Below the pieces are notes generated by a model. That model was not told the origin of the DNA, did not search any database, and saw nothing but the letters and a program-made list of their open reading frames with translations. The position numbers and the translations under genes are program-made. 64,000 nt of DNA from positions 834,775-898,774 of the forward strand of contig OW203725.1 in assembly GCA_934045075.1 (NCBI GenBank). Reading direction: 5' to 3'. This DNA comes from Yponomeuta sedellus. Lineage: Eukaryota; Arthropoda; Insecta; Lepidoptera; Yponomeutidae. This document shows, in pieces, positions 1 through 10,744 of this stretch (the first letter of the stretch is position 1; the number at the start of each line of letters is the position of its first letter).

Positions 1-5
1 TTGCG

Positions 6-25
6 AGCGTCCGTGCTTCGCAAGT
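6..25 (+). repeat. Fragment of 5S-derived SINE (mid body)
   Basis: The bases match the 'GAGCGCTTCCGTGCTTCGCAAG' segment found in all longer copies of the 5S-headed SINE in this window. Too short to say more; the rest of the copy, if any, lies left of the window. Confidence 0.35.
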
Positions 26-30
26 CACCG

Positions 31-766
31 AGTTATTTCCGACCTGTTACAAATTTTCAATTTTATAGCACCAAGTTCAATATTACTCCAACTTAATAAC
101 TTCCCTGTCCACATAAAAGTCTATTCCAATTTTACACGTCCACAGTTAGATACCTACTTGTATGTCCAAAGATGTATTGGACATGAGTCTAATGTGATTT
201 ATATCCAATACATTCCTCTGAGCCGCATACCTACGACTCTTGGACAGGGAAGTTGTTAAGTTCAAGCCAGAATCCCTATTACATAATTGATGTTTCAGAA
301 CTTCTCGTACCTAGAAGCTTGTTTAGAATGCTCTTAATTTGAAACGAGTATTCCTGTAAATGTTATAACCGTGTAAAGTTGACGCGTTATTAGGAAAGTG
401 CCTATTTAAAGCCACACGTCATTAAAATTCATCGTGTATATGGCTTACTCTAACTTTTCGCACTCATCGTCCTCAATTGAACACGAGACAGAAGTAATTG
501 GGGTTAAACTCAGTTACAAAATGCTACGCAAGCTGTAGATACATAGACAGATAGGTAGATAGAGAACACTTTATTGTATATAATAAAGAAATTTACACAG
601 ATATTATAATATATTATATAACATCACATAGTATTTCTTAATGAATCACGATGCTTTACATAACATAACATTTACGTACAAGCACATACATAGCTTCTGG
701 CCCCACACTAGGATACCAGAAACAACGATATCACATGTAAACATCCAAGACCTGGGCTTTTTTTTT
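31..766. other. AT-rich stretch, no gene seen
   Basis: No coding signal. Bases 555-600 (an ACTTTATTGTA..AAATTTACACAGATA word) resemble the reverse complement of LINE 3' untranslated ends seen better at 36011-36165 and 41871-42010, so a decayed LINE tail on the minus strand is possible. Confidence 0.3.
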
Positions 767-842
767 GTCCCCAGATGGGATTAGAACCCGGGACCTCTTG
801 CATGGTAGGCAGACGCGCTACCGCTACGCCACAGAGGTCGTC
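767..842 (-). mobile_element. tRNA-like SINE head, Gly-like fold
   Basis: Read on the minus strand, this has a D-arm/A-box like segment (GGCGTAGCGGTAGCGC) and a B-box (GGTTCTAATCC), and an anticodon-arm with loop CTACCAT. It resembles a tRNA-Gly backbone, but the anticodon stem has mismatches and the T-loop carries TTCTAAT rather than TTCGAAT, so it is a SINE head or pseudo-tRNA and not a working tRNA. Related copies are at 9355 (fused to another repeat) and 25858. Confidence 0.6.
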
Positions 843-2215
843 ATTGTTAGATATATATGTCACCGGAAGATAACAAGATCCGCCAGATTATAAATTTCCT
901 AGGAAAATTATAAACTTTCGTAGGATTGTAAACGAGAGATATATTGTATTATCTTACGCCCACATTTTCGCAAATTGATAAACTTACCAAATTCAAGCGT
1001 AAAATAATAAGTAAGCCTTAACGAAACGCCACCTGCGCTCTGATTGGTTCAATAAGTCACGTGTTCCTGCTCCATCTAGAAATATCATTGATGAAGTGAA
1101 ATTTACCACAGAGCTACGAAAGTTTTATAGTGGTCATGACCAAAATAGTAAGAAGTCGATAAAAAAAGTCGATAATTAAAAAAGTCGTTAAAATGATGTA
1201 AGACTATGCTAATGCTAAAGCTTTGGGACGTCGCAATGTTGCAAACCGAAATTAGGTTCGAAGTTTCGGGTGTTTTTTTTTATATAAGAGGAAAAAAATG
1301 GGTCCAGAAGAACAAAATCATTCATACAGCAAGATTTTGAGGTTAGGTTTACAGAAAATTCAACAATAATTTTCTCGAACTAAGCATTTCCGGCAAGAAT
1401 GGATTGCAGGTAGATAATCGAAACTGATCAATTTATACTAGTTTGGCCAGTTTGATCGTACCTAAGTCTATGGACACAAGCATTGCCACTGTCGACATCA
1501 ACCAATCAGAGAGCAGTGTGTTATTTGCCGTATCAAATGTGTCTTATCGCGATCGTTTATAAGGTAAACCGTAACTACCGACGTTATCGCGACTATACGT
1601 TTTATATCTAACTGTATAATATCAGAATAAATATAATAGTTATTTGTTATACAAGAGTGCAAAGTTGCTTTTTAACCGCGTGTTCAATTTAGATGACCGA
1701 GCAAGCAAAGGATTCAAAATAGAATCCTGAGCGTTAGCGAGGGAATCAAAAGAGCACGAGGTAAAAATCTTTGCACTCGAGTGCAACACGTAACTTTTCA
1801 TTCCACCTCAGCGAGGAAATGACTAAATGCAAAAAAAAAAACGTTTACAATCACAAGATAGGTACACTTTTTTAATTCACAAACTTAGTGCACACGATGT
1901 TCTAAATTCCATTTACTTTATCCTCTAGAGAATAAAAACGGCTTTTCCGCTCAGATATCGAAGATTAAAAATACTCTTTCCGAGATGGTGGGATGAAAAT
2001 AATTATTATTAGCTAATAATGTATAATACCTACAAAAGTTTTGGTTCGAAGATAGGTTTTATCTCTATATAGGGATCTTGTTTCAGCTACGCAATATTAC
2101 TTTTAGGTCTTCCATATTCGCAGTAACTTATAAAGCGAAATAATAATTACTTCCACAAAACACAATCACTTAAAAATTATTCACTATAAAAATCATTTTT
2201 ACTTCAACTTTTACT
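843..2215. other. Unannotated AT-rich sequence
   Basis: Nothing recognisable on either strand beyond short A/T tracts. No ORF above background and no clear repeat shared with the rest of the window. Confidence 0.4.
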
Positions 2216-2403
2216 TTACTTGTCCTGGTACCAAACTAGGTTACCCCATGCTATGGTAACCGGGCAAGGAAATCTCAGACATGGAAATACGCATAGACTG
2301 AAGCCATTTGTACTGACCTGGTACCGCGGACTCCAGTGGGAATCGACCCCACTACCGCAGTTTCGATAATCAAGTGCTCACCGCTAGACTATCGAAGCAG
2401 TCA
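2216..2403 (-). mobile_element. tRNA-derived SINE with CCTGGTACC tail
   Basis: On the minus strand the head (2330-2403) reads like a tRNA: GATAGTCTAGCGGTGAGCAC as A-box region and GGGTCGATTCCC as B-box. The body ends in a module centred on CTATGGTAACC/GGTTACC with CCTGGTACC on both sides. Partial relatives of the tail module occur at 21299-21350 and 25062-25115. Confidence 0.55.
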
Positions 2404-2689
2404 AGAGTAAAAGAGTCGAATGTATAAGACTAAGCGCGATTCGCCCTCAATTAATTTATTCGCCATTAATTAACAAGATTGCGGCGCCGCTGAGTCGCGA
2501 TCAAGCGCTGAGACCACAACAATATGCGAGATTGCGTTCACAAGGTAAACATCTGGTTTTCTCACAAACGCACGGAATTAAATTTATTTCCTCAACAAAC
2601 TACCTATGGCAATTTATGTAGCTTACAAATATCCCAATTGCCTGGTCTTAATTGCCACGCGAATTGGAAATTTCATGCTCCAAGGTATT

Positions 2690-2790
2690 TGGACATCTCA
2701 GACACTCAGGTTTTGTCACCATGTTTTCCTTCGCGGTTAGCGGATGGTATTGCTATTAAAACTTTACAAATATACATAACTTAGAAAACG
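2690..2790 (+). mobile_element. Lepidopteran SINE core, decayed copy
   Basis: Contains the series 'GGTATTTGGACATCTCAGACACTCAGG', a degenerate GATGTTTTCCTTC box and 'GCGGATGGTATTGC' followed by 'ACATAACTTAGAA'. The same order of words recurs at 2905, 12455, 35400 (minus), 37842 and 40320, which defines the family. No tRNA head is left here. Confidence 0.5.
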
Positions 2791-2904
2791 AATCATTTGT
2801 CACAAGCAAACGGAGTTAAATTAATTTCCTAAAGAAGTTACCTAAAGCTATTTTTTTATGAAGCCTATAAATGTAACACTGCAAGGCAGGGTCCTTCTCA
2901 CAGA

Positions 2905-3065
2905 GATATTATGGTCTTTATTTTCACGCGCATTGGAAATTTCAAGCGCTGAGGTATTTAAACACCTCAGGCACCCAGGTTTCCTCACGATGTTTTTCTT
3001 CACGGTTAGCGAGTGGTATTGCCACTATAACTTCACAAATTTACATAACTTAGAACGGGATGCAG
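2905..3065 (+). mobile_element. Lepidopteran SINE core, second copy
   Basis: Same family as the copy 200 bases upstream and in the same direction: CAAGCGCTGAGGTATTTAAAC, CACGATGTTTTTCTTCACGG, GCGAGTGGTATTGCCAC and ACATAACTTAGAA in order. The two copies could be a tandem duplication or two insertions. Confidence 0.6.
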
Positions 3066-3191
3066 TATGTTGGCGGCATAAGACCGTGAAGCTTGGAAGG
3101 ACATATTCTTTCCATAAGGGAAGAATATGTCCTGCAGTGGGCATCAAATGTCTTATGATGATGATGACATAAACTAGAATAATGACTTACA

Positions 3192-3335
3192 TCATACACT
3201 AGTACATTACTGCAGAGGCCGAGAAGTAAGGGATTGCTGGACGAGTTTGGGATAGACGGCCGAGTCGTAGACGAGGCCGTCTAGAACGAGTCCTGTAATC
3301 CCTGTTCCGGCCGAGGATTGTATAATGCTTTACTC
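3192..3335. mobile_element. Palindromic fold-back element
   Basis: Nested inverted repeats: an inner pair GACGGCC/GGCCGTC around 3255-3285, a middle pair AGGGATT..GGACGAG / CTCGTCC..AATCCCT, and an outer CGGCCGAG-type pair. The arms are imperfect, so this is probably an old foldback MITE. No target-site duplication could be seen. Confidence 0.5.
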
Positions 3336-3389
3336 AAATAATGCGAGAAAATATTAATGTTAAAATAATTACTAGGTAATTAAGAAATA

Positions 3390-4617
3390 ATAGTTAGTTT
3401 GCCACTCTCGTCCCCCCGTCCGCTCAGAGCCGGGGTCCTGCAAGGCTCCGTGCTCTCCCCCCTCCTGTACATTTCGTACACAAATGACATTCCCATTCCC
3501 GGCGATGGGGTCCAATTGTCACTTTTTGCCGACGACACCGCACTCTACTGCAAGAGTCGGCAGATGTCGTGTATCCTCCGCAAACTCCAACCCGCGGTCG
3601 ATAAGCTAGGAGCCTGGTTCAGACTATGGCGCATCGAGGTCAACCCGGAGAAAAGCACGGCTGTGCGTTTTGAACACAAGCGTGGACGGTTTCTCGGCGA
3701 GGACCCCCCCATTCGCATGTTAGGGACCCCAGTCCCCTGGCAAAAATCCGCCAAGTACCTAGGTGTCATTTTAGATAGGAACCTGACTTTCGTCCCACAC
3801 ATCCGGAAGGTGACCCGGACAGCCCGATTTTACCTAGGCCGCCTATCATCCATGATAGGCCGGCACAGTAGGATGTCAGCTAGGAACAAGCGAACGCTCT
3901 ATAAGGTTTGCATTCGTCCCGTGATGACTTACGCGGCACCCGTCTTCGCTCACGCGTCCCCCTCAGCCCTGTACGGACTGCAGAGGGTACAGAACATTTT
4001 TATTCGTAGGGCACTGAACGCTCACTGGTGCGTCAGGAACGCAGACCTACATCGGGACATGGAAATCCCAACCATGCAGCATTTTATTAGGTCCCTCTCA
4101 GAGACGTTCTTCAGCACTGCTGAAGAACATCCCAACCCCCTGATCCGCGAAGCAGCGGCTTACTCTCCGCCCACGACGGACCCACGTTACCTGGTGCGCA
4201 GGCCCAGGAACGTACTCGTTGACCCGCCCGACAAATTGTCGTCTGACCTGAACCACCTCTTAGAGGCTCGGTCTCAGTCAGACGCGCCCCCCTCCTCTGC
4301 CAGTGTCCCCCCTAGGGGGGGCACTGCTCTTTCATAGCAGTTTTGTAATATAAACTCTTCTAAGCGGACGCTCCGCTAGGGAGCTCCGCTGTGCGCCCTC
4401 CTCGGCCTCGAGGGGGGTCGCTCCCGATGTGGGTTTAGGGGTCTCTAGGACCAAAACCAGTCCCAAGGTGGTGTTTAGTGGGTAGGCGCACTTCTTGTGA
4501 GTCCCACATTGGCAGCACGGCCGGGTCCGTGCTGTTATGCATGAGCATTCACCACCTCCCTCCCCCGTGTCCTCCGGAGGGTGCCCTTTATAGGGTTAAA
4601 AAAAAAAAAAAAAAAAA
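3390..4617 (+). mobile_element. 5'-truncated Jockey-type LINE with poly(A) tail
   Basis: The insertion begins inside the reverse transcriptase domain, runs through the ORF stop at 4335-4337 and a GC-rich 3' untranslated region (4338-4597), and ends in a 20-base A tract near 4598-4617. 5' truncation plus a poly(A) tail is the usual product of target-primed reverse transcription. I see no convincing target-site duplication. Its GC content is clearly higher than the flanks, which fits a recent arrival. Confidence 0.85.
3399..4337 (+). CDS. Reverse transcriptase, C-terminal part (non-LTR, Jockey clade)
   Basis: A 312-residue open frame covering the second half of a non-LTR reverse transcriptase. 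Seen: the GVLQGSVLSPLLY block (RT motif 4) at residues 12-24, the catalytic F-A-D-D box with following TALY at about residues 43-49, the KYLGVILD block at about 120-127, and a C-terminal thumb-like region with RPVMTYAAPVF. The N-terminal endonuclease and first RT motifs are missing, so the product cannot be active. The first in-frame ATG at 3399 is arbitrary; homology begins at the truncation. In intact Jockey elements this protein nicks target DNA and copies the element RNA. No stop or frameshift has arisen in 312 codons, which suggests a young insertion. Clade assignment is by motif style only. Confidence 0.85.
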   Translation: MPLSSPRPLRAGVLQGSVLSPLLYISYTNDIPIPGDGVQLSLFADDTALYCKSRQMSCILRKLQPAVDKLGAWFRLWRIEVNPEKSTAVRFEHKRGRFLGEDPPIRMLGTPVPWQKSAKYLGVILDRNLTFVPHIRKVTRTARFYLGRLSSMIGRHSRMSARNKRTLYKVCIRPVMTYAAPVFAHASPSALYGLQRVQNIFIRRALNAHWCVRNADLHRDMEIPTMQHFIRSLSETFFSTAEEHPNPLIREAAAYSPPTTDPRYLVRRPRNVLVDPPDKLSSDLNHLLEARSQSDAPPSSASVPPRGGTALS

Positions 4618-4718
4618 CAACAGTTGGACCGGCCGTCCCCAGGCATACGAGCTGCCTGGCGGGAAATATCCCTTTATAGTGGAAGAGCACGATCACCCGC
4701 TCTTCCCTATATACATAT
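4618..4718 (+). repeat. Dispersed repeat shared (inverted) with 59160-59245
   Basis: Starts right after the LINE poly(A). The segment GTTGGACCGGCCGTCCCCAG through GCTCTTCC is repeated in reverse complement near 59160-59245. Its internal CAGGCATACGAGCTGCCTG forms a short hairpin. Class unknown; it could be the pre-insertion target of the LINE or a SINE tail. Confidence 0.5.
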
Positions 4719-4739
4719 TAAACGGAAACCACATACCCA

Positions 4740-5190
4740 CTTATTGTCAATAATAGGAGTGGGTCGTTGTCCGATTTTTCGACGACGAAACGCAACCGTT
4801 TTTTCTGGAACGAAAACAGGTCCTCGAAACGGTCCTTGTTCGCAACTGTTTTCATTGTATGCGAACGAGCAAGGCGCAGAGGACGGTCAAACAAGTGCGA
4901 ACGAGACGAAATCACGAAACATCGGAAAAAATAAGTTGTTTTACACGATATTCGACTGTATACTCATAGACATAAAGATTACTTTATTGTATCACAGACC
5001 AAAACGAACGGAACGAGCAAGGAGCCGACGACGACGTCGCAATGATCTCATTACGTTCTAGGCTCTATTAATATAGCACTAAAGGACATATCCGCGTCAA
5101 ACAATCTAAGGACTGGTCTCGCGACAAAACGGTCTTATAAAACGGTTCGTCTTTGCAACGGTCACGCCTAATCAATAATACTTACATGCA
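4740..5190. other. Unassigned block rich in CGAACGAG/AACGG words
   Basis: Short words AACGGT, CGAACGAG and CGACGACG recur many times on both strands. No terminal repeats or coding frame could be defined; an ORF crosses it but has no recognisable protein features. Confidence 0.3.
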
Positions 5191-5195
5191 TAGCA

Positions 5196-5280
5196 CTGGC
5201 CATTATCCAGAGACAGGGAGGAGTGGAAATCTAAGGGAAGGCCTTTGCCCAGCAGTGGGATCCAGTCGTGGCTAACTAAA
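5196..5280 (+). mobile_element. LINE 3' end fragment
   Basis: The plus strand translates as a run like DREEWKSKGRP followed by an untranslated end with GCCCAGCAGTGGGATCCAGT, the typical terminus of insect non-LTR ORF2 tails. Only about 85 bases survive. Confidence 0.5.
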
Positions 5281-5547
5281 AAAACATAACACTGTAGTAA
5301 TAATTATAATACTACATAGATAGCTGGATAAATCGGTAGAGGCTGGATAAATTAGGGACTGATTAGTGATGACGATTGCGGCTCGCTAACGAGCGAGTCT
5401 GATTGTGTTGGGCTTACGGCCCAGGTTATACATTCCATTGGGAAGTTTGCCTAAAATAGTTTCCTGCTAGTGATGCGAAGCCAAACTTTATGGAATGCAT
5501 CCACAACGGAGAGTAAAGACAATTACTGGTTGATAAGTCCAGTCTCG

Positions 5548-5719
5548 AGAGCTCGTATCCTAGCCAAATCGAGGGATTGGAATCAATTACTTGAGCTAAG
5601 CAACAACAGGCGCAGTCAGGTGCAGGATCGATGACGTCCCGTGACCTACCGCTAGTAGCATTTTGTCCAAGCACTTCCGCGCTTTCGCAAGGCACACTAA
5701 GCTGGCTCCCAAAATCGCG
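5548..5719 (+). mobile_element. 5S-headed SINE, truncated by assembly gap
   Basis: Carries the head GATTGGAATCAATTACTTGAG, then AAGCAACAACAGGCGCAGTC and a mutated box C (GGATCGATGACG), then the body CCGCTAGTAGCATTTT and GCTTTCGCAAGGCAC. The copy runs into the N gap at 5720, so its 3' half is unknown. Confidence 0.7.
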
Positions 5720-5919
5720 NNNNNNNNNNNNNNNNNNNNNNNNNNNNNNNNNNNNNNNNNNNNNNNNNNNNNNNNNNNNNNNNNNNNNNNNNNNNNNNNN
5801 NNNNNNNNNNNNNNNNNNNNNNNNNNNNNNNNNNNNNNNNNNNNNNNNNNNNNNNNNNNNNNNNNNNNNNNNNNNNNNNNNNNNNNNNNNNNNNNNNNNN
5901 NNNNNNNNNNNNNNNNNNN
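5720..5919. other. Assembly gap (200 N)
   Basis: Exactly 200 undetermined bases. The identical length of the second gap (32770-32969) suggests a placeholder size and not a measured one. Confidence 0.98.
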
Positions 5920-5931
5920 TCAGCAGTGCTA

Positions 5932-6025
5932 TTCACTAACGCCGTTCGCTCGTGGGTTCGATCGAATTCGTATTCAGTAATTTAAGCTACCCCAGCGCTA
6001 CGGCGGTGAAGTGAACTAGTTGTGC
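5932..6025. repeat. Weak dispersed repeat (CGCTACGGCGGTGAAG)
   Basis: The words TTCGATCGAATTCGTATTCAG and CGCTACGGCGGTGAAG also occur, inverted and diverged, in 12745-12885, and the first partly at 6960-7000. About 26 bases match well; the element class is unknown. Confidence 0.3.
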
Positions 6026-6187
6026 AGGTGGGATATTGACCCTTATTTCTATGAAGTTACGTTTAAAACAAAGAAAGTTCGAATCTCGACTCTATTACAT
6101 CTGTCAAATAACCCTTTCGCGTACAACGGCAAAATAATTACTAAAATATTTTTTGCCGAGGGTAGTAAACTGACAGTTAATGCTTTC

Positions 6188-6285
6188 AAAAAGAGCCTGT
6201 CACCTCAGTCATCCGAGACCACGGCACCTGGAAAAGTGGCAAAATGTCGGAAAATTGTAATAAACGAGTAAAATCCGTATAATAA
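6188..6285 (+). mobile_element. LINE 3' end, 'ACCACGGCACCTG' family
   Basis: GACCACGGCACCTGGAAAAG..ATGTCGGAAAATTG..AATAAACGAG..AATCCGTATAA. The same order of words is present on the minus strand at 37035-37130 and, more diverged, at 41700-41785 and 58498-58600. This pattern fits the last codons and 3' untranslated region of a lepidopteran LINE; the clade is not determined. Confidence 0.5.
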
Positions 6286-6575
6286 CAGTTTTCATTAAAA
6301 TATGATCTTTTTTTCAAAACTATTTGTCAATTAACAGGTAGTTAGAGTGCTTTGATTTTCGCTCTCAGCCCCGCTCGCAAACTCTAGGATTTATGCAAAC
6401 TCAATCGAAAAATTTTACTGACTTCCACTATTCCTCCTTCTTTGTTAGTCTTTTTTTGAAGTCGATTTATCTAATTTTGCATGTTCAGCTTATGCAAGTT
6501 ATCATTTGGGGATATTGACACAAAGACCCCAGGGTAAAGGTGAAAATATTATTAATATTAAGCATTGATAATCCT
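6286..6575. other. AT-rich, nothing recognised
   Basis: No repeat or coding signal seen. Confidence 0.3.
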
Positions 6576-6690
6576 ACTATAATAAGGCCGCCAATTGTAG
6601 AGTACCATGTTATTATTTAAGTCTCTTATGTAATTCTTGGTGAACATGGGATAAAGAATATTCTGTCTATCTCTATATAATCTTGCATAT
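6576..6690 (+). mobile_element. LINE 3' untranslated fragment (AAGGCCGCC family)
   Basis: AATAAGGCCGCCAATTGTAG followed by a T/A-rich tail with CTGTCTATCTCTATATAAT. The word 'cgataagRccgccaat' marks the same family at 53850-53905 (plus) and, in reverse, 36011-36165 and 41871-42010. Confidence 0.5.
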
Positions 6691-7089
6691 GTCAATGTTT
6701 TTCAAGTAGTTTAGATGATTGTTAGTACTCAATTAGACAATAATGGCTGATTGGAATTACATGAATTATGTACAGATAGACGAAGCTCTGAATTGAGACA
6801 AAGGCTACTTGATATCCCGCCAACGCGGTCTGAACTAATCCTGCGCAGACGAAGTCGCGGGCACCAGCTAATTTACCATATTGGCATTAGCAAGAAGTTC
6901 GTGTACCCATGAAAGGGTTAATTCGATCGTGAGCTCACATCACCATTCACATCACACTCACTTGTGCGTGACGTTTAATTCGTATTCAGAAGCAAAATAC
7001 GCACAAGTCACAAGTGATGTTGCCATGGGTTACCTATTAGGGATGGAACACCAATGTTTGTCAGTCGAAAAGTCACATTATTATTTTGT

Positions 7090-9354
7090 TCAGCTTAATT
7101 AGCCAAACGCTGCCAAATATTTCTTACAAATAAATCGTTCTGCTTCATTTTTTTAAAGTCTAGGCGTTTTCTAGTTTTAGAGTCTACGTCTTGTGGAAAA
7201 AATATGTTATATTGTTGACCTAAGAGTACCCACCGGCGAAGCTTTCTTCTTCTACAGATAAACAAAGGTAACCGCAAAAATGTATTTTATATATTTCTAA
7301 CCGAGACATTGGCTTAAATTTATCACACTTATGTATGATTTATCAATTGTATAGGCAGTACAAAATGCTTGAAATACGTTGTAACAAATTTCACATTGTG
7401 TATCATATAAACTTCCCTGCTTAAAAAAATCACGAAATTTTATTCCAGTTTGAAGCTCAATCAGCTATTTGAAGGCTCCTGACACCAACATACTCAGGTG
7501 CTCCATCAGAGGTAATGATCGCTATTAAGATATGTGCGGAAATGTGATTGGGACAATATGGCACGGTTAGCTCTACATTGATTTTGCACGATGTACATAA
7601 AGGGGATCTGAGAAAACCACAAAATCTGCAACGGTTGTTTCTTTATTTGGACACCTCTCTGGAGATGGGATCACGAATCCCAGACCAATATTCGTCTACC
7701 TAAGGACGAAATCAAAAACCTTGGCCAAGAATTTGAAACCTTTTATGAAAGAAACATAAGGGATATTTAAAAAAAAAACATAAGGTTAGTACTCGTAGTA
7801 ACGAAGAACCTTGCCTCAGCAAACGTGATTTGGTACATTAATTCTTGGCCCTGCCATCAAAATGACATCTTGCAATCAAGATAAAACTAGTAGAAATACT
7901 AGTTTCCTATTGATATTAAAGTAATAACATTCTTAGATTGTTCTACAATTTTTTTTATTTTAATTATGAGTCCTTGATGTTGTATTGGTAAACACATTTT
8001 GCGCAATAAATAATTGGTAGTTATCTTATCATCCATAAATCTTTTCCAGACTTCTGATGCCGACTGAAATATTTCAAGGATTGCTACTTCACTGAGAGAG
8101 GTCTCACATGATAGCCATGTGTTTAACAAAAACCCTATAAGGCACCATCTCATCAATGTACTGAGCTCTGTAAAAAGCCAGGCTTCACTGGGTAAACAAT
8201 TAGCTAAATCTATTGCAATTTATATATTTTAACAGCCTATACTTTTATTGTACTACTTCTGAATTAAATCTGTATTTTCTAGGTGACTCACGCTATACTC
8301 CGAGAGAGCATAGATAATGACAACTCTGGTTGAGGATACTCCAGCCCTCGGTAGAAGAATTAAACTAAAAAGCAATGCATAGCATGTAACAGTTCTTGAT
8401 GCCCCCCAAGGAATGGTCCCCACCATTCCCTAGATGTCAATAATCGAGAATTACAAAAAGAAATGCAGATTGTGCATCATCTCGAGATTAAGGTGGAATA
8501 ATAAAAATAACGTAGCATTGTTTTTAACCTGTTTTAGCAAAATGGTATTTTAGACCATACTCAATGAATCTAGACGGTGAATTTTAAAAATAATTATTAA
8601 GTTACTGTTACTTTAGAAATGCCACATATTTTTACACGAAATTTCTGGAAGATTTATTTAAATTGGTTGATTTAAATTTGAAATAAATATTTTTTACTAT
8701 AAATAAACAATAAAAAATGTAGTCTGTACATTTATTAAATAAAACGAATTTATTATTCAAATTATTGTTTTAAGTCACCAACATTATACTCATTAATAAC
8801 CTGCAACAAGCAAGGTACGTAGGTATATAGGTATAATCCACAGCACATTATAGTCATTAAATCCAGACTGCATGTAGACCTTTACACGTATCATTCTGTA
8901 CAGTTGGGTACAAATCGAAAATACTCATAGGTAGTACCTATATGGTAACACTATTATATGCCAATGAGAAAATTCAAATTTGAGCACAACCTCTATGATC
9001 TGAGGGCACAACCCTGTATTTTAGGACCACCACCAACATGATACATTTTTGTTATTTATTTGGTCAAAGTAGTTTGTGATAAGTGACATCTACAAAACAA
9101 CATTTAAAATCATTACCATTATTTTATTATGCTAATGCATAGAAATATTTAAACTATTAAGTGCCAATTACTCTTTACTTGCTACTAGATTGAATTGTAA
9201 GCCAAGGTCGATAACACTATCAGGCATCAAAATTTATAATTCATTCTAGTAAAAGAACTAGTTTTAGTATAACGAAATAAACTAATTTAAAAACGTCTCT
9301 TTAAATATGAAACTATAAAATTATAACTCACTATTTGACCTCCGAAAACATCTT
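7090..9354. other. Long AT-rich intergenic stretch
   Basis: No recognisable element. An 85-codon open frame on the minus strand (8156-7899) has ordinary amino-acid composition but no motif I know and no visible splice context, so I do not call it a gene. The rest is A/T-rich with no repeats shared elsewhere in the window. Confidence 0.4.
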
Positions 9355-9462
9355 GACGACCTCTGTGGCGTAGCGGTAGCGCAACTGCCTACCATGCAAA
9401 AGGTCTCGGGTTCGAATCCCGGCATGGGTGAAATTTTTAGCCTCTAATTAGGTTTTTAAACA
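9355..9462 (+). mobile_element. Chimeric tRNA-like element (Gly-like head fused to panhandle tail)
   Basis: Bases 9355-9405 match the Gly-like head seen at 767-842 (GGCGTAGCGGTAGCGC, CTGCCTACCATGCAA). From the B-box GGGTTCGAATCCCGGCATGG the sequence switches to the other tRNA-like family: CATGGGTGAAATTTTTAGCC then TAGGTTTTTAAA. The switch is within the T-arm, where both families are nearly identical, so template switching or recombination at the B-box is the simplest explanation. Confidence 0.7.
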
Positions 9463-10194
9463 CTTATAAAAAGAACGAATCCTTAGAGCTAAACAAAAAT
9501 ACGTTCCGTTTTTTTATTTCGAACTTAAAATGGGAGCTTGAAATTAAGTTTAAAAGTTGATTTGATATTACATATTCCATTCCCAACACATAAGTATTAT
9601 AATTACACGTATTGAACACCTACGATGATTAATAATTACACTAATATTAAAACAATCCATTTGTTGCGCTTCCAAACAATCCAAGTGCATTAGCCACAAT
9701 TCGGAACGCGCGAAGTGAGTGATACAGACAGGCAATATTAAAAATTCTTCGTTAACGTGCGCGCGTGCTCAAAGAAATGTAGGTTAGGTACGCTTAATTT
9801 TGTGAAAAAGATGGTGGTACAGTGTATTGACTGATTGTAAGAAAAATTGGCTCACACCTAGACGCTGTGAAGTATATTGACCAGTCCAAGGGAGCGAAGA
9901 ATACGATCGGCTACTGCTACTACCAGATCACGGATGATATTTATATTGAAGATTTAGTGCTCAAAGGGTGATTTTCAAGACTAGTATGTACCTATGAGTT
10001 TTTTTCTAAATACATGGCATACTGTTGGTACGAAGTTGTCGGTGCGCGTCTCCGACTCGCATTTGGTCGGTTTTTTATGATTTTCATACCGTAATTTGAT
10101 TTAATACAATTAAAATATGGTTTAGTACTATTTACTTAAATTTTGTTTTATTTTACAGCCCTCGTCTCTCAATCGGGAAGATAAGTAGGAATGC
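9463..10194. other. Unannotated
   Basis: No clear ORF or repeat. Bases 9760-9800 hold a short GC/CG alternation (GTGCGCGCGTGC) only. Confidence 0.3.
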
Positions 10195-10495
10195 GTATGT
10201 CAATATAAGGTTGTGATAGAAATGTGACGTCTTTAGAACTTCATAAGGGCTGGTACTTAAGTATTTCTCAACGTCTCACTGACGTTTTGTGATACTACAT
10301 AAGACGTACGATGCACGGCATACATATGACGTCACTTGCACGTCATATGGTGTCGTATCTCCTACGTCTTCAACTGACGTCGTAAGGCTGTGACAAATTC
10401 ACGTCATCTGAGGGTTAACCCGACGTCGTAAAATGACGTCTTTTACGTCGAAGAGGACTGTATATGGATGTCAAAATGACGTAGAAATGCTACCT
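10195..10495. other. TGACGT/ACGTC-dense block
   Basis: More than a dozen GACGT/ACGTC cores on both strands, including one perfect CRE-like TGACGTCA near 10327-10334 that sits in a perfect 10-bp dyad CATATGACGT / ACGTCATATG (10323-10332, 10340-10349). The motif matches what is known for CREB/ATF sites, but it may equally be the sequence of a decayed foldback repeat. Confidence 0.45.
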
Positions 10496-10498
10496 GGG

Positions 10499-10655
10499 CG
10501 TAATACAGAGAATAATGTAAAGGGGTTCGAAATTTCACTGATGCCGGTGAGTCGCCCATTAGCTCAGTTGGAAAGAGCGCTGGCACGGGTAGCCAGAGGT
10601 CGCGGGTTCGAATCCCGGCATGGGTGGAATTTTTAGCCTCTAAATAGGTTTTTAA
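10499..10655 (+). mobile_element. Panhandle-family unit, tRNA-like module (sense)
   Basis: Head CGTAATACAGAGAATAATG, then the tRNA-like module from GCCCATTAGCTCAGTTGG to CGGCATGGGTG: acceptor arms GCCCAT/ATGGGT, anticodon stem CTGGC-like, B-box GGTTCGAATCC. It ends at TAAATAGGTTTTT, the constant end B of the family. No clear flanking duplication here. Confidence 0.8.
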
Positions 10656-10744
10656 TAATTCATGTTTATAAAATTACTCAATATCTGTGACTTTGAGTAC
10701 ACAAAGTTTATCCAGATTGAATATATTTATTTATATTCTTTTTA

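Noticed and set aside
7899..8156. 85-codon minus-strand ORF as a gene
   Set aside because: No motif, no splice sites or start context, and similar lengths arise by chance in this window.
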